64,000 nucleotides of DNA from Patiria miniata (taxonomy: Eukaryota; Echinodermata; Asteroidea; Valvatida; Asterinidae): assembly GCF_015706575.1 (NCBI RefSeq), contig NW_024037051.1, positions 13,861,016 through 13,925,015 on the forward strand. Reading direction: 5' to 3'. Of this stretch, positions 30,506-41,111 are shown one piece after another (positions within the stretch are counted from its first letter, which is position 1; each line of letters begins with the position of its first letter). The position numbers were made by a program, and so were the translations under genes. The notes below the pieces were generated by a model. The model made no database searches. It was not told where the DNA came from and saw only the letters and a program-made list of their open reading frames with translations.

Positions 30506-30836
30506 AGGCCAACAAAAAAAAGTCTCCGGTTTCTGGTATGGAGCTTGCCCAAAAAGTGGTGCGGCGACGCGGCTTTTTTTTTTTTTAACCTGACTTTTTT
30601 GCTTCAAATGTCGGCTGATGACTTCAAATGGTGCCCGAGTCCAGAGAGGCCACACAATGCTTATTCTCGATCATAACCCCATCTAAAATCAGCAGCAGGA
30701 TTCCAGTCAAACCAGTGAGTTTGGCGGTTTTGAGACATCATCTTTCATTGAAAAAAAAAACTTTTTCATTTTGCCGACGCGCATGGCTACGGCGACGCGC
30801 GCGCATACCAGAAACCGGAGACTTTTTTTTTGGCCT
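30506..30836. mobile_element. PIF/Harbinger-like MITE, copy 1
   Basis: The ends share GGCCAA, an A-run, then GTCTCCGGTTTCTGGTATG in inverted form, and TAA flanks both sides. The inner part has GTGCGGCGACGCGG and GGCTACGGCGACGCGCGCG. The TAA duplication and G-rich termini fit PIF/Harbinger. Non-coding. Confidence 0.75.
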
Positions 30837-31129
30837 AAGCATGATTCGAAAATCGACTCTGGTATCGATAATAATATCGATTCTGTCCTGTTTCTGAATA
30901 AACATAATCGATTCTATCACCTAAATCGATACTGACCATGTCTCAACCTCACTGTTTATCTCTAGTCCAGGACTGACTCACTACTAATTGTTATGCATGA
31001 GTGCTTCCCATGCTGTGCTCTAACTATCAAAGAACTCATGCACATGTACAATACATACATGTCATCTAGCAGTACAAAATGTCCCGAAGTACATGTATGG
31101 AATAAGCCAAAAAAGGGTAAAGTCTATCA

Positions 31130-31505
31130 GGCCAAAAAAAAGTCTCCGGTTTCTGGTGTGGAGCTTGCCCAAAAAGTGGTGCGGCGACGCGGATTTATTA
31201 TTTTTTTTACCTGTTTTTTTTTTTGGCTTCAAATGTCGGCTGATGACGGCAAATGGTGCCCGACTAAACTTAGAGTGCAAATATATGGGTGTCCAGAGAG
31301 GCCACATAAAGCTTATTCTCGATCATAACCCCATCTAAAAACACATTAAAATTGTGCAGGAGCAGGATTCCAGTCAAACCAGTGAGTTTTGCGGTTTTGA
31401 GACATCATCTTATATTTAAAAAAAAAAAAAAAAAAAACATTTTGCCGACGCGCATGGCTACGGCGACGCGCGCGCATACCGGAAACCGGAGACTTTTTGG
31501 GGGCC
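31130..31505. mobile_element. PIF/Harbinger-like MITE, copy 2
   Basis: It has the same ends and inner motifs as 30,506-30,836. It lies about 290 bp further on in the same orientation and keeps the inner stretch TAAACTTAGAGTGCAAATAT that copy 1 lacks. Confidence 0.75.
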
Positions 31506-32109
31506 TAATAGGGAAATCACTGTCGTCAATAAAATAAAATAAAAAGGAGTAAGCAAAGAAATTGTTCTTAATTATTCTGAACAATATCAAGCGTGAAAGC
31601 TTGTCACAATGTCACTCTCCATAGAGTGGGACAATATAAAAGTTATAAATGGCACCGTCAAAACTAGCTCTGAAGAACCTGGCAACTTCAGTCTAGTATA
31701 AGCAAGTCAAAAGCTACTTAATATCTCTAGGAGCAATCTCGATTAAACCTGGGCGGAAAGTACTTTCTTGTAAGTACCAAGTTACAAAATAGTTGAAGGG
31801 AACGCCGTACCTTTCCAACTTATCTTTTCCATTAAAAGACAATCCAGAAATTAACAATGACTACACATAATTAGCAGGCAAAACAGGAAACATTTATGAA
31901 GGCAAAATTGAGTAAAGGCTAAAGTATTTGTCTATGTACTCTGGCACACTCTGACCGTGTGTTTTCTTAAAGACAAAGAAGCTAAGAGTTTAGCAGACTC
32001 TGGCATTACTTTTAACTAAACTTTACATTCTGACACAAAATGTACATGTTTCCTCTCTTCACTTCCATTATCTGTCATCAAGATAAAAGTGACAAAGAAT
32101 ACAACATAC

Positions 32110-32196
32110 CTGCAAGAATAAAGACAAATGGACACTGGTTTAGTTTGGTTATGGTGGTCAATGTTCCGTACTCATCGAGGTCTCAGATCAGAATGA
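32110..32196 (+). repeat. 87-bp direct repeat, copy 2
   Basis: This is the partner of 30,381-30,467. It shares GGACACTGGTTTAG and CTCATCGA plus a following ATCAGAAT. Confidence 0.7.
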
Positions 32197-32439
32197 CCCA
32201 AGAACAAAGACCATCACACAGCCCTCCAGTACCCCACAGGAAGTGACATCATATCCTGCAACATGTACCCACAGCTGTTTCCTGTGACGGTAGGGTATCT
32301 CACATGAAACAGAAGTTGGTAGACTCATGTACTGATAAACATTGAATGCAAATGTGGTTCCACGAAAAGTGGGGGAGGCGGTACATTAAACAAAATGGGG
32401 GGGGGGGGTCCCAATACTACAACACTATACTTTATTAAC

Positions 32440-32740
32440 CAAAAAAAGGGCGCTTCATTTATGAAAGGGCTTTAACGGCAATTTCAAATCTTGCAGGGTC
32501 GTGGTCGTGATGACTTGCAGGTCACAGGTCACACAAAATCTATCCAATCAGAGCGTTAATTCGTCAGCCCTTCCCAGCGTCCTTTTTGCAGGGCGGGGGA
32601 TACGAACGAACGTCGCATAATGCAATCCGACCGTTCGTGATTCGAAAAGGAGCCTTAACAAGTGACAGGAATTGTAAATTTAAAACACAGATAAGTTTTA
32701 CAGAATTTCCTACATTATTACGCTTTTCAACGAAAAAAAA
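32440..32740 (-). repeat. Partial copy of the family at 6,639-7,602
   Basis: On the minus strand it repeats GGGAAGGGCTGACGAATTAA, CAATCAGAGCG-like sequence and CGACCCTGCAAG. It keeps the junction TTTATGAAAGGGCTTTAACGG uninterrupted where the left-arm copy carries the AAAGGGGCCGGG insertion. Confidence 0.6.
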
Positions 32741-32802
32741 ATCTCCAAACTGGCATACTGAATCAGAATGTGAGGGCAATAGCGTTGCTGCTGGCAGCAG
32801 AA

Positions 32803-33553
32803 TTTTTGTGCAGTAAATCCCATAGCAAGGCCTGTCAGCGCCACTGCGACATGGCTCTCATGTATCGCGGTCTAAAAGTACCTTAACATGGATGGATTTG
32901 GACAAACTATAGCTTGCTGGAAAGCAGATGAATAGGCAAACAAGCTGACAAATCGGCAAGGCTTCAGATTTGAGACCTTTGGAGTGAGCGTCAGATGTAG
33001 GTACATGATGCCACTATTTTCGTTTTTGTGCAGTAAATCTCATAGCAAGGCCTGTCAGCGCCAGCCGACATGGCTCTCATGTATCGCGGTCTAAAGGTAC
33101 CTTAAAATAGATCGATTTGGACAATATAGCTTGTTGGAAAGTGGATATATAGGCCAACAAGCTTTCAAATCGGCAAGGCTTCGCACTTGAAAGTCTCGGA
33201 GGAGGCGTCAGAATTATGTACATGTTGCCACTAGTTTCGTTTTTGTGCAGTAAATCTCATAGCAAGGCCTGTCAGCGCAAGCCGACATGGCTCTCACGTA
33301 TCGCAGTCTAAAGGTACCTTAACATGGATGGATTTGGACAAATATGGCTTGTTGGAAAGTAGATGAATACGCCAACAAGCTGTCAAATTGGCAAGGCTTC
33401 AGACTTGAAACTTTTGGAGTGAGCGTCAGATGTAGGTACATGATGCCACTAATTTCGTTTTTGTGCAGTGAATCCCAAAGCAAGGCCTTTCAGCGGCAGC
33501 CGACATAGCTCTAATTAATGTATCGCGGTCTAAAGGTACCTTAACATGGATGC
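32803..33553 (+). repeat. ~218-bp tandem repeat, 3.4 copies
   Basis: Units start TTTTTGTGCAGTAAATC near 32,803, 33,023, 33,240 and 33,459. They contain AGCAAGGCCTGTCAGCGCC, TCATGTATCGCGGTCTAAA and GGCAAGGCTTC. Left arm only; no coding frame runs through the units. Confidence 0.85.
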
Positions 33554-33564
33554 ATTTTTTAAAG

Positions 33565-33775
33565 CAAAATAGGACACAATCAGATGATTCTGGAAAATTG
33601 CAGATTGTTAGGGCAAAACCCTGTATTTCTAGCAAAATTGGGCAAAAAGAAATGTTTATGAAACATTTTAAATTTTAAGAGGTGTACCTTGTATATTTAG
33701 TAAAATTTGGCAAAATCAGATTTGTATGAAAAATCTAAAATGGTAAGGGGTTAACCTTGCTTTTTTAGCAAAATT
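33565..33775 (+). repeat. Detached piece of the 68-bp satellite
   Basis: Three variant units include AGCAAAATAGGACACAATC and CCTTGTATATTTAGTAAAAT. They match the central right-arm piece at 37,640-37,870 (reverse complement) better than the neighbouring left array, which suggests rearrangement within the palindrome centre. Confidence 0.75.
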
Positions 33776-34120
33776 TGGATTCGCTGAAAGTCTCTATTTT
33801 TCTTTTTAAGAAAGTCGAAATAGCTGAAGAGGGAGGTGAGAATCCATATGTGCCCAGATACAAAGAGTAGAAATCTACGCGTCTGCCTTTTGAAAATACA
33901 CAATTGCGGTGTTCATTGTTGCGTAATGATCCGCCTAGCACACGACTGTTTTGCAAATTAGGCTGTGTTATGCAGCTTCCTAACAAACCAAACACACTGG
34001 GCTCATTATATCGACTTGTTTTTACCCATTAAGGTAAAGCAAATGGACCCAGTAATCTTCCTGGCGCGTTTGCTCACCTATAAAGATAACTTTTCTCAGT
34101 TTAAGGAAAATTCTAAGGTA

Positions 34121-34197
34121 ACGAAATGGCCGAGTGGTTACGATTCGTCGTCCACGGTTAGCGGGGTCCCTGGTTCGAATCCCGCTGGTGTCTTTTT
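34121..34197 (+). pseudogene. tRNA-like SINE head (A and B boxes)
   Basis: TGGCCGAGTGGTTA is a good A box and GGTTCGAATCCC a perfect B box, followed by TTTTT. GCGGG and CCCGC could form the T stem, but eight extra bases separate the stem from the loop and no acceptor stem can be paired. It is therefore a tRNA-derived SINE head or pseudo-tRNA, not a functional tRNA. Confidence 0.55.
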
Positions 34198-34261
34198 GGT
34201 TTTTAACGAATGAGTTCAATTATTCACTATAAGAGATTTAATTTCCCGTCGTAAAGTACCA

Positions 34262-34575
34262 ACAGTACCTTAGCTTAATCGGTAAGCACTGCTGCTGGTA
34301 CTGTCCGCCAGTTCCAGGTTGGCGCCTTCGTACAGGTTTAGGGCATGTGGTCCACTCGGAGGATCAGGGCTTAGGGGCCGCCCTGTTCCTCCCTTAGCTC
34401 TTTGCTTTTACATGGTGCCTGGCCCTCCGGGGTTATATGGATGGATAGGGAAGAAAGTGTGTATTGGTCGGGGACGCCGAGACCCCGGAAGAGAACTAAG
34501 GGATCGGCTGGGGCATTGTTATGGCTCAGACCGATCCCTGAAAGCTTGACTAGCACATAACTTTTTATTTTTTTT
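34262..34575 (+). ncRNA. Possible polymerase III-type transcript with GC-rich body
   Basis: A second tRNA-like start (TTAGCTTAATCGGTAAGC with a D-arm hairpin) leads into a GC-rich body. The body has the perfect stem GGGATCGG/CCGATCCC and a CGGGG/CCCCG stem, and a T-run follows at about 34,561. The same order and the T-run are kept in the right arm (40,036-40,345). An open frame across the body has no family features. Function is unknown; SINE body is the simplest reading. Confidence 0.35.
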
Positions 34576-35119
34576 TACCCTCTATCTTTTATACTTTGGT
34601 TTAGTTTGATATCTACAGCTGCTCGGCAGGTCTACGGGTAGTATCAAAATTGAAACAAAGGTGTATGTCATAAATCAATGAATATTTCATAATTGACTAT
34701 AATCAAAACGCAGTTTCGTTTAATCAATTTGACTATCATTATATAATGACGCGATTGCCAATTGACGTAAGAAACGCCATAAATTATACCGGGAAAGAAT
34801 AAAGATGTACATTGTAGTATAAATATTATTTATACATCTTTCAAATAACGTGTCTTTAATTGTGAGCATTCCAAACAATACAGTAATTCGCAATAGTAAT
34901 AGAATGGTATATGATAGCACGATCAATGCGTCTCTATTAAATTTAAAAAAAATATATAATTTAGGCCCCTGTGTGTGAACTTCTTTGATTGACTATGAGC
35001 ATTCCATACGAATGAGTTAATTCGCAAAATATAGCAACAACAAAAGAGAAAGGAAAAAGAGAAAATTCCTTTACCCTAAAAACTGGAAAAATAATTTGTT
35101 TTGAAAAAGTCAAATGGGA

Positions 35120-36085
35120 CACTTCATGTATTGATTTAACAGTTTGCAAGGGGTTAACCTTACATTTTAGCAAAATTGGGAAAAATCAGATGTTTCTGGA
35201 AAATTGCAGCTTGTAAGGGGTTAACCTTGCATTTTTAGTAAAAATGGGCAATATCAGATTTTTATGAAAAATCTCAAATTGTAAGGGGTGAACCTTGCAT
35301 TTTTAGCAAAATTGGGCAAAATCAGATGTTTCTGGAAAATTTCAGATTGTAAGGGGTTAACCTTGCTTTTTTTTTAGTGATATTTGGCAAATAAGATGTG
35401 AATGAAACATTTCAAATTGTAAGGGATTAACCTTGCTTTTTTAGTAATATTGGGCAAATTTAAATGTTAATGAAAAATCTCAAATTGTAAGGGGTGAACC
35501 TTGCATTTTTTAGCAAAATAGGGCAAAATCAGGTGTTTATGAAAAATGTCAGATTGTAAGGGGTTCACCTTGCATTTTTAGCAAAATTGTGAAAAATCAG
35601 ATTTGTATGAAAAATTAAAAATTGTAAGAGGTTAACCTTTGCCCAATTAGGGCAAAATCAAATGTTTCTGGAAAATTGCAGATTGAAAGGGGTTAACCTT
35701 GCATTTTAAGCAAAATTTGGCAATATCAGATTTTTATGAAAAATCTCAAATTGTAAGGGGTAAACCTTGCATTTTTAGCAAAATTGGGCAAAATCAGATG
35801 TTAACCTTTGCCAAATTAGGGCACTAAAAAAGCAAGGTTAACCCCCTTACATCTGAAAATTTCAAATTGTTAGGGGTTAACCTTGCATTTTTTAGCAAAA
35901 TAGGGCAAAACCAGGTGTTCATGAAAAAAATCAGATTGTAAAGGGTTCACCTTGCATTTTTAGCAAAATTGGGAAAAATCAGATTTGTATGAAAAATCAA
36001 AAATTGTAAGGGGTTAACCTTTGCCCAATTAGGGCAAAATCAAATGTTTCTTGAAAATTGCAGATTGAAAGGGGTTAACCTTGCA
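35120..36085 (+). repeat. 68-bp satellite, left array part 1
   Basis: Units read GGGGTTAACCTTGCATTTTT, AGCAAAATTGGGCAAAATC, AGATGTTTCTGG and AAAATTGCAGATTGTAA, about 68 bp in total. About 14 units are present, with one local inversion near 35,800-35,870 that is mirrored at 38,815-38,875. Confidence 0.92.
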
Positions 36086-37031
36086 TTATACTTGGACGCA
36101 AATGAGATAAAGGGGAAACAAATAATCTTGGCTCTTTGCTGCAGCCAAAAGCAGCCATTTATTAGACTAAAACGTCTTGAGATAACCAAACGATGGACCA
36201 TCACTATGGTCCCTTAAACTTGTTAGTGGGCACACCTGACCCAAACCAATTGGACCTTTACCTTGGTCATCTTTTTGTGGGCACACCTGACCCGAACCAG
36301 TTGGACCTTTACCTTGGTCATCTTTTGCGGGCACACCTGACCCAAACCAATTGGACCTTAACCTTGGTCATCTTTTTTAGCGGGCACACCTGACCCAAAA
36401 CCATGGACGTTACTTTTGGTCCTAATTTTATTGTGTTTTTAATTGTGATATTAACACAGATGTGCTGTTCAATCGTCGTACGGCTGGATCGAACAATATA
36501 ATCTCTCGTGGAACAGCAGGAGAGATTGCAAGTCTGTGTAATTCATAAATCTCTAATTAACATAAAACGTTATTAAACACTACATTCTACAAAAACAGTT
36601 TTTCAAAACAAAATACCATGGCTGTCTGAATCCCGCAAATAAGGCCGATGCATTCATTAAGGCGGAATGAAGGGGAGGAGGCGGGATGACGAAAAATAGA
36701 AGTTTTGGTCAGGTTTCTTGCTGAAAAGCTGCAACGCAATGATGGCCGCCAAGCCTCGTGGTCTTGGCTAAATACCCAGGCCATTGGACAGACCTTTCAT
36801 CTGATTGGTCAGGGTAAGATATCATGAATCTTCATTGGTCAATCTAAACCTCACAATCTGCATATCAGCAAAACAAGACCATATTTGGTAAGGAATTTGT
36901 TTCCTTCGGTTTCTTGCGCAATTGGTCAACGCAACTTCTTCAGATTTCGCAACCAACTCGAGACAAAGGCTGAACGTTGTTTGTTGCGCAACTCAAAAAC
37001 GACATAAAAACTTAAAGTGCACCAAGTATAA
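36086..37031. mobile_element. DNA element inserted in the satellite, left arm only
   Basis: TTATACTTGG at the start and CCAAGTATAA at the end are inverted and sit exactly where satellite units break off and resume. The 946-bp body is non-satellite and includes the 51-bp tandem repeat. No transposase frame is visible. The right array lacks it. Confidence 0.65.
36228..36400 (+). repeat. 51-bp tandem repeat inside the satellite-borne element
   Basis: Four starts of GGGCACACCTGACCC lie at 36,228, 36,279, 36,329 and 36,382, each followed by AACCAATTGGACC-like sequence and TTGGTCATC. Because 51 is a multiple of three, a short repetitive frame stays open, which I do not regard as coding. Confidence 0.85.
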
Positions 37032-37590
37032 CGCATTTTATCTTTTAGAGACAAAATCAGATGTTTCTGAAAAAAATTCCAATGTAAGGAATTAACCTTA
37101 CTTTTTTTAGTGAAATTTTGTAAAAATTTGATGTTTATGGAAAATTTCAAATTGTAAGGTGTTAACCTTGCTTTTTTAGTAAAATTGGGAAAATTTAAAT
37201 GTTTATGAAAAATTTCAAATTGTCATTGGTTAACCTTGCATTTTTAGCAAAATAGGGCAAAATCAGGTGTTTATGGAAAATTTCAGATTGTAAGGGGTTA
37301 ACTTTGCAGTTTTAGCAAAATTGGGCAAAATCAGATTTGTATGAAGAATCAAAAATTGTAAGGGGTTAACGTTGCCAAATTAGGGCAAAATCAGATGTTT
37401 CTGGAAAATTGCAGATTGAAAGGGGTTAACCTTGCTTTTTTAAGCGAAATTGGGGAAAAATCAGATGTTTCTTAAAAATTGAAGATTGTAAGGGGTTAAC
37501 TTGGCATTTTTAGCATAACTGGGCAATATCAGATTTATATGAAAAAAAATCTCAAATTCTAGGGGGTGAACCTTGTATTTTTAGCGGAAA
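37032..37590 (+). repeat. 68-bp satellite, left array part 2
   Basis: About eight more plus-orientation units run up to the turn point near 37,600. Confidence 0.9.
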
Positions 37591-37625
37591 CTTTACATCT
37601 GAATTTATAGAAGCATCTGATTCTG
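37575..37625. other. Turn point of the inverted duplication
   Basis: Up to about 37,575 the satellite reads with GGGGTTAACCTTGC on the plus strand. From about 37,655 it reads as GCAAGGTTAACCCC-type units, the complement. The roughly 50 bases between contain an incomplete, rearranged satellite unit and no obvious spacer. Confidence 0.75.
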
Positions 37626-39475
37626 CCCAATTTTAGTAAAATATGCTCCAAATTTTGCTAAAAAGCAGGGGTTAACCCCTTACCATTTAAGATTTTCCAT
37701 ACAAATCTGATTTTGCCAAATTTTACTAAATATACAAGGTACACTTCTTACAGTTTAAAATTTTTAATAAACATTTCTTTTTGCCCAATTTTGCTAGAAA
37801 TACAAGGTTAAGCCCTAACAATCTGCAATTTTCCAGAATCATCTGATTGTGTCCTATTTTGCTAAAAAAATGCAAGGTTAACCCCTTACAATTTGAATTT
37901 TTTTCATGAACATCTAATTTTTCCCAATCTTATTCAAAAAGCAAGGTTAACCCCTTACAATCTGCAATTTTCCAGAAACATCAGATTTTTCCCAAATTTC
38001 ATCCGATTGTGTCCTATTTTGCTAAAAAAAATGCAAGGTTAACCCCTTACAATTTGAATTTTTTTTCATGAACATCTAATTTTCCCCAATCTTATTCAAA
38101 AAGCAAGGTTTACCCCTTAGAATCTGCAATTTTCCAGAAACATCAGATTTTTTCCCCAATTTCGCTTACAAAATGCTAGGTTAACCCTTTATAATTTGAA
38201 ATTTTCCATAAACATCTAACTTTACCAAATTTCACTAAAAAAGCAAGGATAATCCCTTACATCTGAAATTTTCCATAAACATCTGATTTTGCCCAATTTT
38301 GCTAAAATGCAAGGTTAACCCCTAACAATTTGAAATTTTCCATAAACATCTGATTTTGCCCTGTTTTGCTAAAAAAAAATGCAATCTTAACCCCTTACAA
38401 TTTGAAATTTTTCATAAACACCAAATTTTACCAAATTTCACTTAAGAAAAGGGTAAGATTTATTCCTTACATCTGAAATTTTTTTTCAAAAACATCTGAT
38501 TTTGCCATATTTTGCTAATATATGCAAGGTTCACCCCTTACAATATGAGATTTTTCATAAAAATCTCATTTTGACCAATTTTGCTTAAAATGCAAGGTTA
38601 ACCCCTTTCAATCTGCAATTTTCAAGAAACATCTGATTTTGCCCTAATTTGGCAAAGGTTAACCCCTTACAATTTTAGATTTTTCATACAAATCAGATTT
38701 TTCCCAATTTTGCTAAAAATGCAGGGTGAACCCTTTACAATCTGAAATTTTTCATGAACACCTGGTTTTGCCGTATTTTGCTAAAAATGCAAGGTTAACC
38801 CCTAACAACTGAAAATTTCAGATGTAAGGGGGTTCACCTTGCTTTTTTAGTGCCCTAATTTGGCAAAGGTTAACCCCTTACAATTTTTGATTTTTCATAC
38901 AAAACTGATTTTCCCAATTTTGCTAAAAGAGCAAGGTTAACTTCCTTACATCTGAAATTTTTCAGAAACATCTGATTTTGCCCAACTTTGCTAAAAATGC
39001 AAGGTTCCCTTACAATTTGAGATTTTTCATAAAAATCTGATTTTGCCCAGTTTTGCTAAAAATGCAAGGTTAACCCCTTTCAATCTGCAATTTTCAAGAT
39101 ACATCTGATTTTGCCCTAATTGGGCAAAGGTTAACCCCTTACAATTTTTGATTTTTCATACAAATCTGATTTTTCCCAATTTTGCTAAAAATGCAAAGTG
39201 AACCCTTTACAATCTGACATTTTTCATACACATCTTATTTTGCCAAATTTTACTACAAAAGCAAGGTTAACCCCTGAAATTTTCCAGAAAGATCTGATTT
39301 TGCCCAATTTCGCTAAAAAATGCAAGGTTCACCCCTTACTATTTGAAATGTTTCATAAACATCTAAATTTTACTAAAAATGCAAGGTTAACCCCTTACAA
39401 GCTGCAATTATCCAGAAACATCTGATTTTTCCCAATTTTGCTAAAATGTAAGGCTAACTCCTTGCAAACTGTTAA
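37625..39475 (-). repeat. 68-bp satellite, right array
   Basis: About 27 units in reverse orientation (GCAAGGTTAACCCCTTACAA). Some neighbouring units are duplicated, such as the stretch GATTGTGTCCTATTTTGC at about 37,844 and 38,005, which indicates local amplification. Confidence 0.92.
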
Positions 39476-40800
39476 ATCAACACATGAAGTGTCCCAGTGA
39501 CTTTTTTAAACAAATTATTTTTCCAGTTTTTAGGGTAAAGGAATTTTCTCTTTTTCCGTTCTCTTTTGTTGTTGCAATATTTTGCGAATTAACTCATTCG
39601 TATGGAATGCTCATAGTCAATCAAAGAATATTTCACACATAGGGGCCTAAATTATATATTTTTAAATTTAATAGAGACGCATTGATCGTGCTTTCATAAA
39701 CTGTTTTAATACCATTGCGAATTACTGTATTGTTTGGAATGCTCACAATTAAAGACACGTTATTTGAAAGATGTATAAATAATATTTATATTACAATGTA
39801 CATCTTTATTCTTTCCCGGTATAATTTATGGCGTTTCTTACGTCAATTGGCAATCGCGTCATTATATAATGATAGTCAAATTGATCAAACGAAACTCCGT
39901 TTTGATTATAGTCAATTATGAAATATTCATTGATTAATGACATACACCTTTGTTTCAATTTTGATACTACCCGTAGACCTGCCGAGCAGCTGTAGATATC
40001 AAACTAAACCATAGTATAAAAGATAGAGGGTAAAACAATCAAAAAGTTATGTGCTAGTCAAGCTTTCAGGGATCGGTCTGAGCCATAACAATGCCCCAGC
40101 CGATCCCTTAGTTCTCTTCCGGGGTCTCGGCGTCCCCGACCAATACACACTTCCTTCCCTATCCATCCATATAACCCCGGAGGGCCAGGCACCATGTAAA
40201 AGCAAAGAGCTAAGGGAGGAACAGGGCGGCCCCTAAGCCCTGATCCTCCGAGTGGACCACATGCCCTGAACCTGTACGAAGGCGCCAACCTGGAACTCGC
40301 GGACAGTACCAGCAGCAGTGCTTACCGATTAAGCTAAGGTACTGTTGGTACTTTTCGACGGGAAATTAAATCTCTTATAGTGAATAATTGAACTCATTCG
40401 TTAAAAACCAAAAAGACACCAGCGGGATTCGAACCAGGGACCCCGCTAACCGTGGACGACGAATCGTAACCACTCGGCCATTTCGTTACCTTAGAATTTT
40501 CCTTAAACTGAGAAAAGTTATCTTTATAGGTGAGCAAACGCGCCAGGAAGATTACTGGGTCCATTTGCTTTACCTTAATGGGTAAAAACAAGTCGATATA
40601 ATGAGCCCAGTGTGTTTGGTTTGTTCGGAAGCTGCATAACACAGCCTAATGTGCAAAACAGTCGTGTGCTAGGCGGATCATTACGCAACAATGAACACCG
40701 CAATTGTGTATTTTCAAAAGGCAGACGCGTAGATTTCTACTCTTTGTATCTGGGCACATATAGATTCTCACCTCCCTCTTCAGCTATTTCGACTTTTATA
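39475..40800 (-). other. Right-arm copy of the shared spacer
   Basis: This is the reverse complement of 33,776-35,120 with few differences. It contains the tRNA-like head (40,408-40,490) and the GC-rich body (40,036-40,345). On its outer side it joins directly to CGTTGG repeats. Confidence 0.6.
40408..40490 (-). pseudogene. tRNA-like SINE head, right copy
   Basis: Complement of 34,121-34,197 with A and B boxes and T-run intact. It shows the same insertion in the T arm, so it is not a functional tRNA. Confidence 0.55.
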
Positions 40801-41111
40801 CGTTCGCCCAATCGGTTAATGTTGGAACGGTCGCAGTCGGCTTGCAAACGTAATATGCGCATATGCCGACGCTGGCGATCGGTGTACACCTGACGTTGGT
40901 AAACATATTAAAGAAGGCATATTCGACATATCGGTCCATTGAAGTCGACCCGACATCGTTGGTCCGTCGTTGGTAAACAGTGTATATTCGACGACAGCCT
41001 GCCAATGTTGTGCCGACGCGGCGTTAGTGACGGTATGGTTTGTTTGATTTTTCCCGGCCTGACAACGTTGTGTAAACTTACAAGTCGGAATGGTACGCCA
41101 ACAGTCTGCAT
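40800..41111. repeat. CGTTGG-rich repeats, right arm part 1
   Basis: Counterpart of 28,995-29,260. The abrupt join at 40,796 to the spacer marks the place where the left arm has its 4.5-kb extra block. Confidence 0.6.

Larger units (their letters stand above)
29260..33560. other. Left-only block between the CGTTGG repeats and the satellite
   Basis: The right arm jumps from the equivalent of 29,255 to that of 33,812 without this 4.5 kb. Apart from the elements listed separately, 29,260-29,670 and 31,506-32,109 show no gene or repeat that I can support. Confidence 0.65.
33776..35120 (+). other. Shared spacer between satellite pieces
   Basis: This 1.3-kb unit pairs with 39,475-40,800 at about 97% by eye, the least diverged shared stretch. 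Apart from the tRNA-like module it holds no supported gene. Its T-run near 34,560 differs in length between arms. Confidence 0.6.
1..37600 (+). repeat. Left arm of giant inverted duplication
   Basis: Almost every shared landmark in this interval reappears in reverse complement between 37,600 and 62,489, in mirrored order. Examples are the outer flank (1-2,250 with 60,770-62,489), RhoGDI exons 1-7, the GGCATCA minisatellite, the GAGTC element, the CGTTGG repeats and the tRNA-like module. Aligned non-coding stretches differ by about 4-5% by eye. The arm is about 12.7 kb longer than its partner, mainly because of insertions at 2,250-6,390, 6,639-7,602, 8,474-9,102, 9,839-10,368, 21,466-23,552, 29,260-33,560 and 36,086-37,031. 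It may continue upstream of the window. Confidence 0.93.

Noticed and set aside
34121-34197. Functional tRNA gene (Ser or Leu type)
   Set aside because: A and B boxes are present, but the acceptor stem cannot pair and the T arm has eight extra bases.
34319-34549. 76-codon frame conserved in both arms (also 40,058-40,288)
   Set aside because: The whole region is about 97% identical between arms, so an open frame is not evidence of coding. The sequence belongs to a tRNA-like repeat module.
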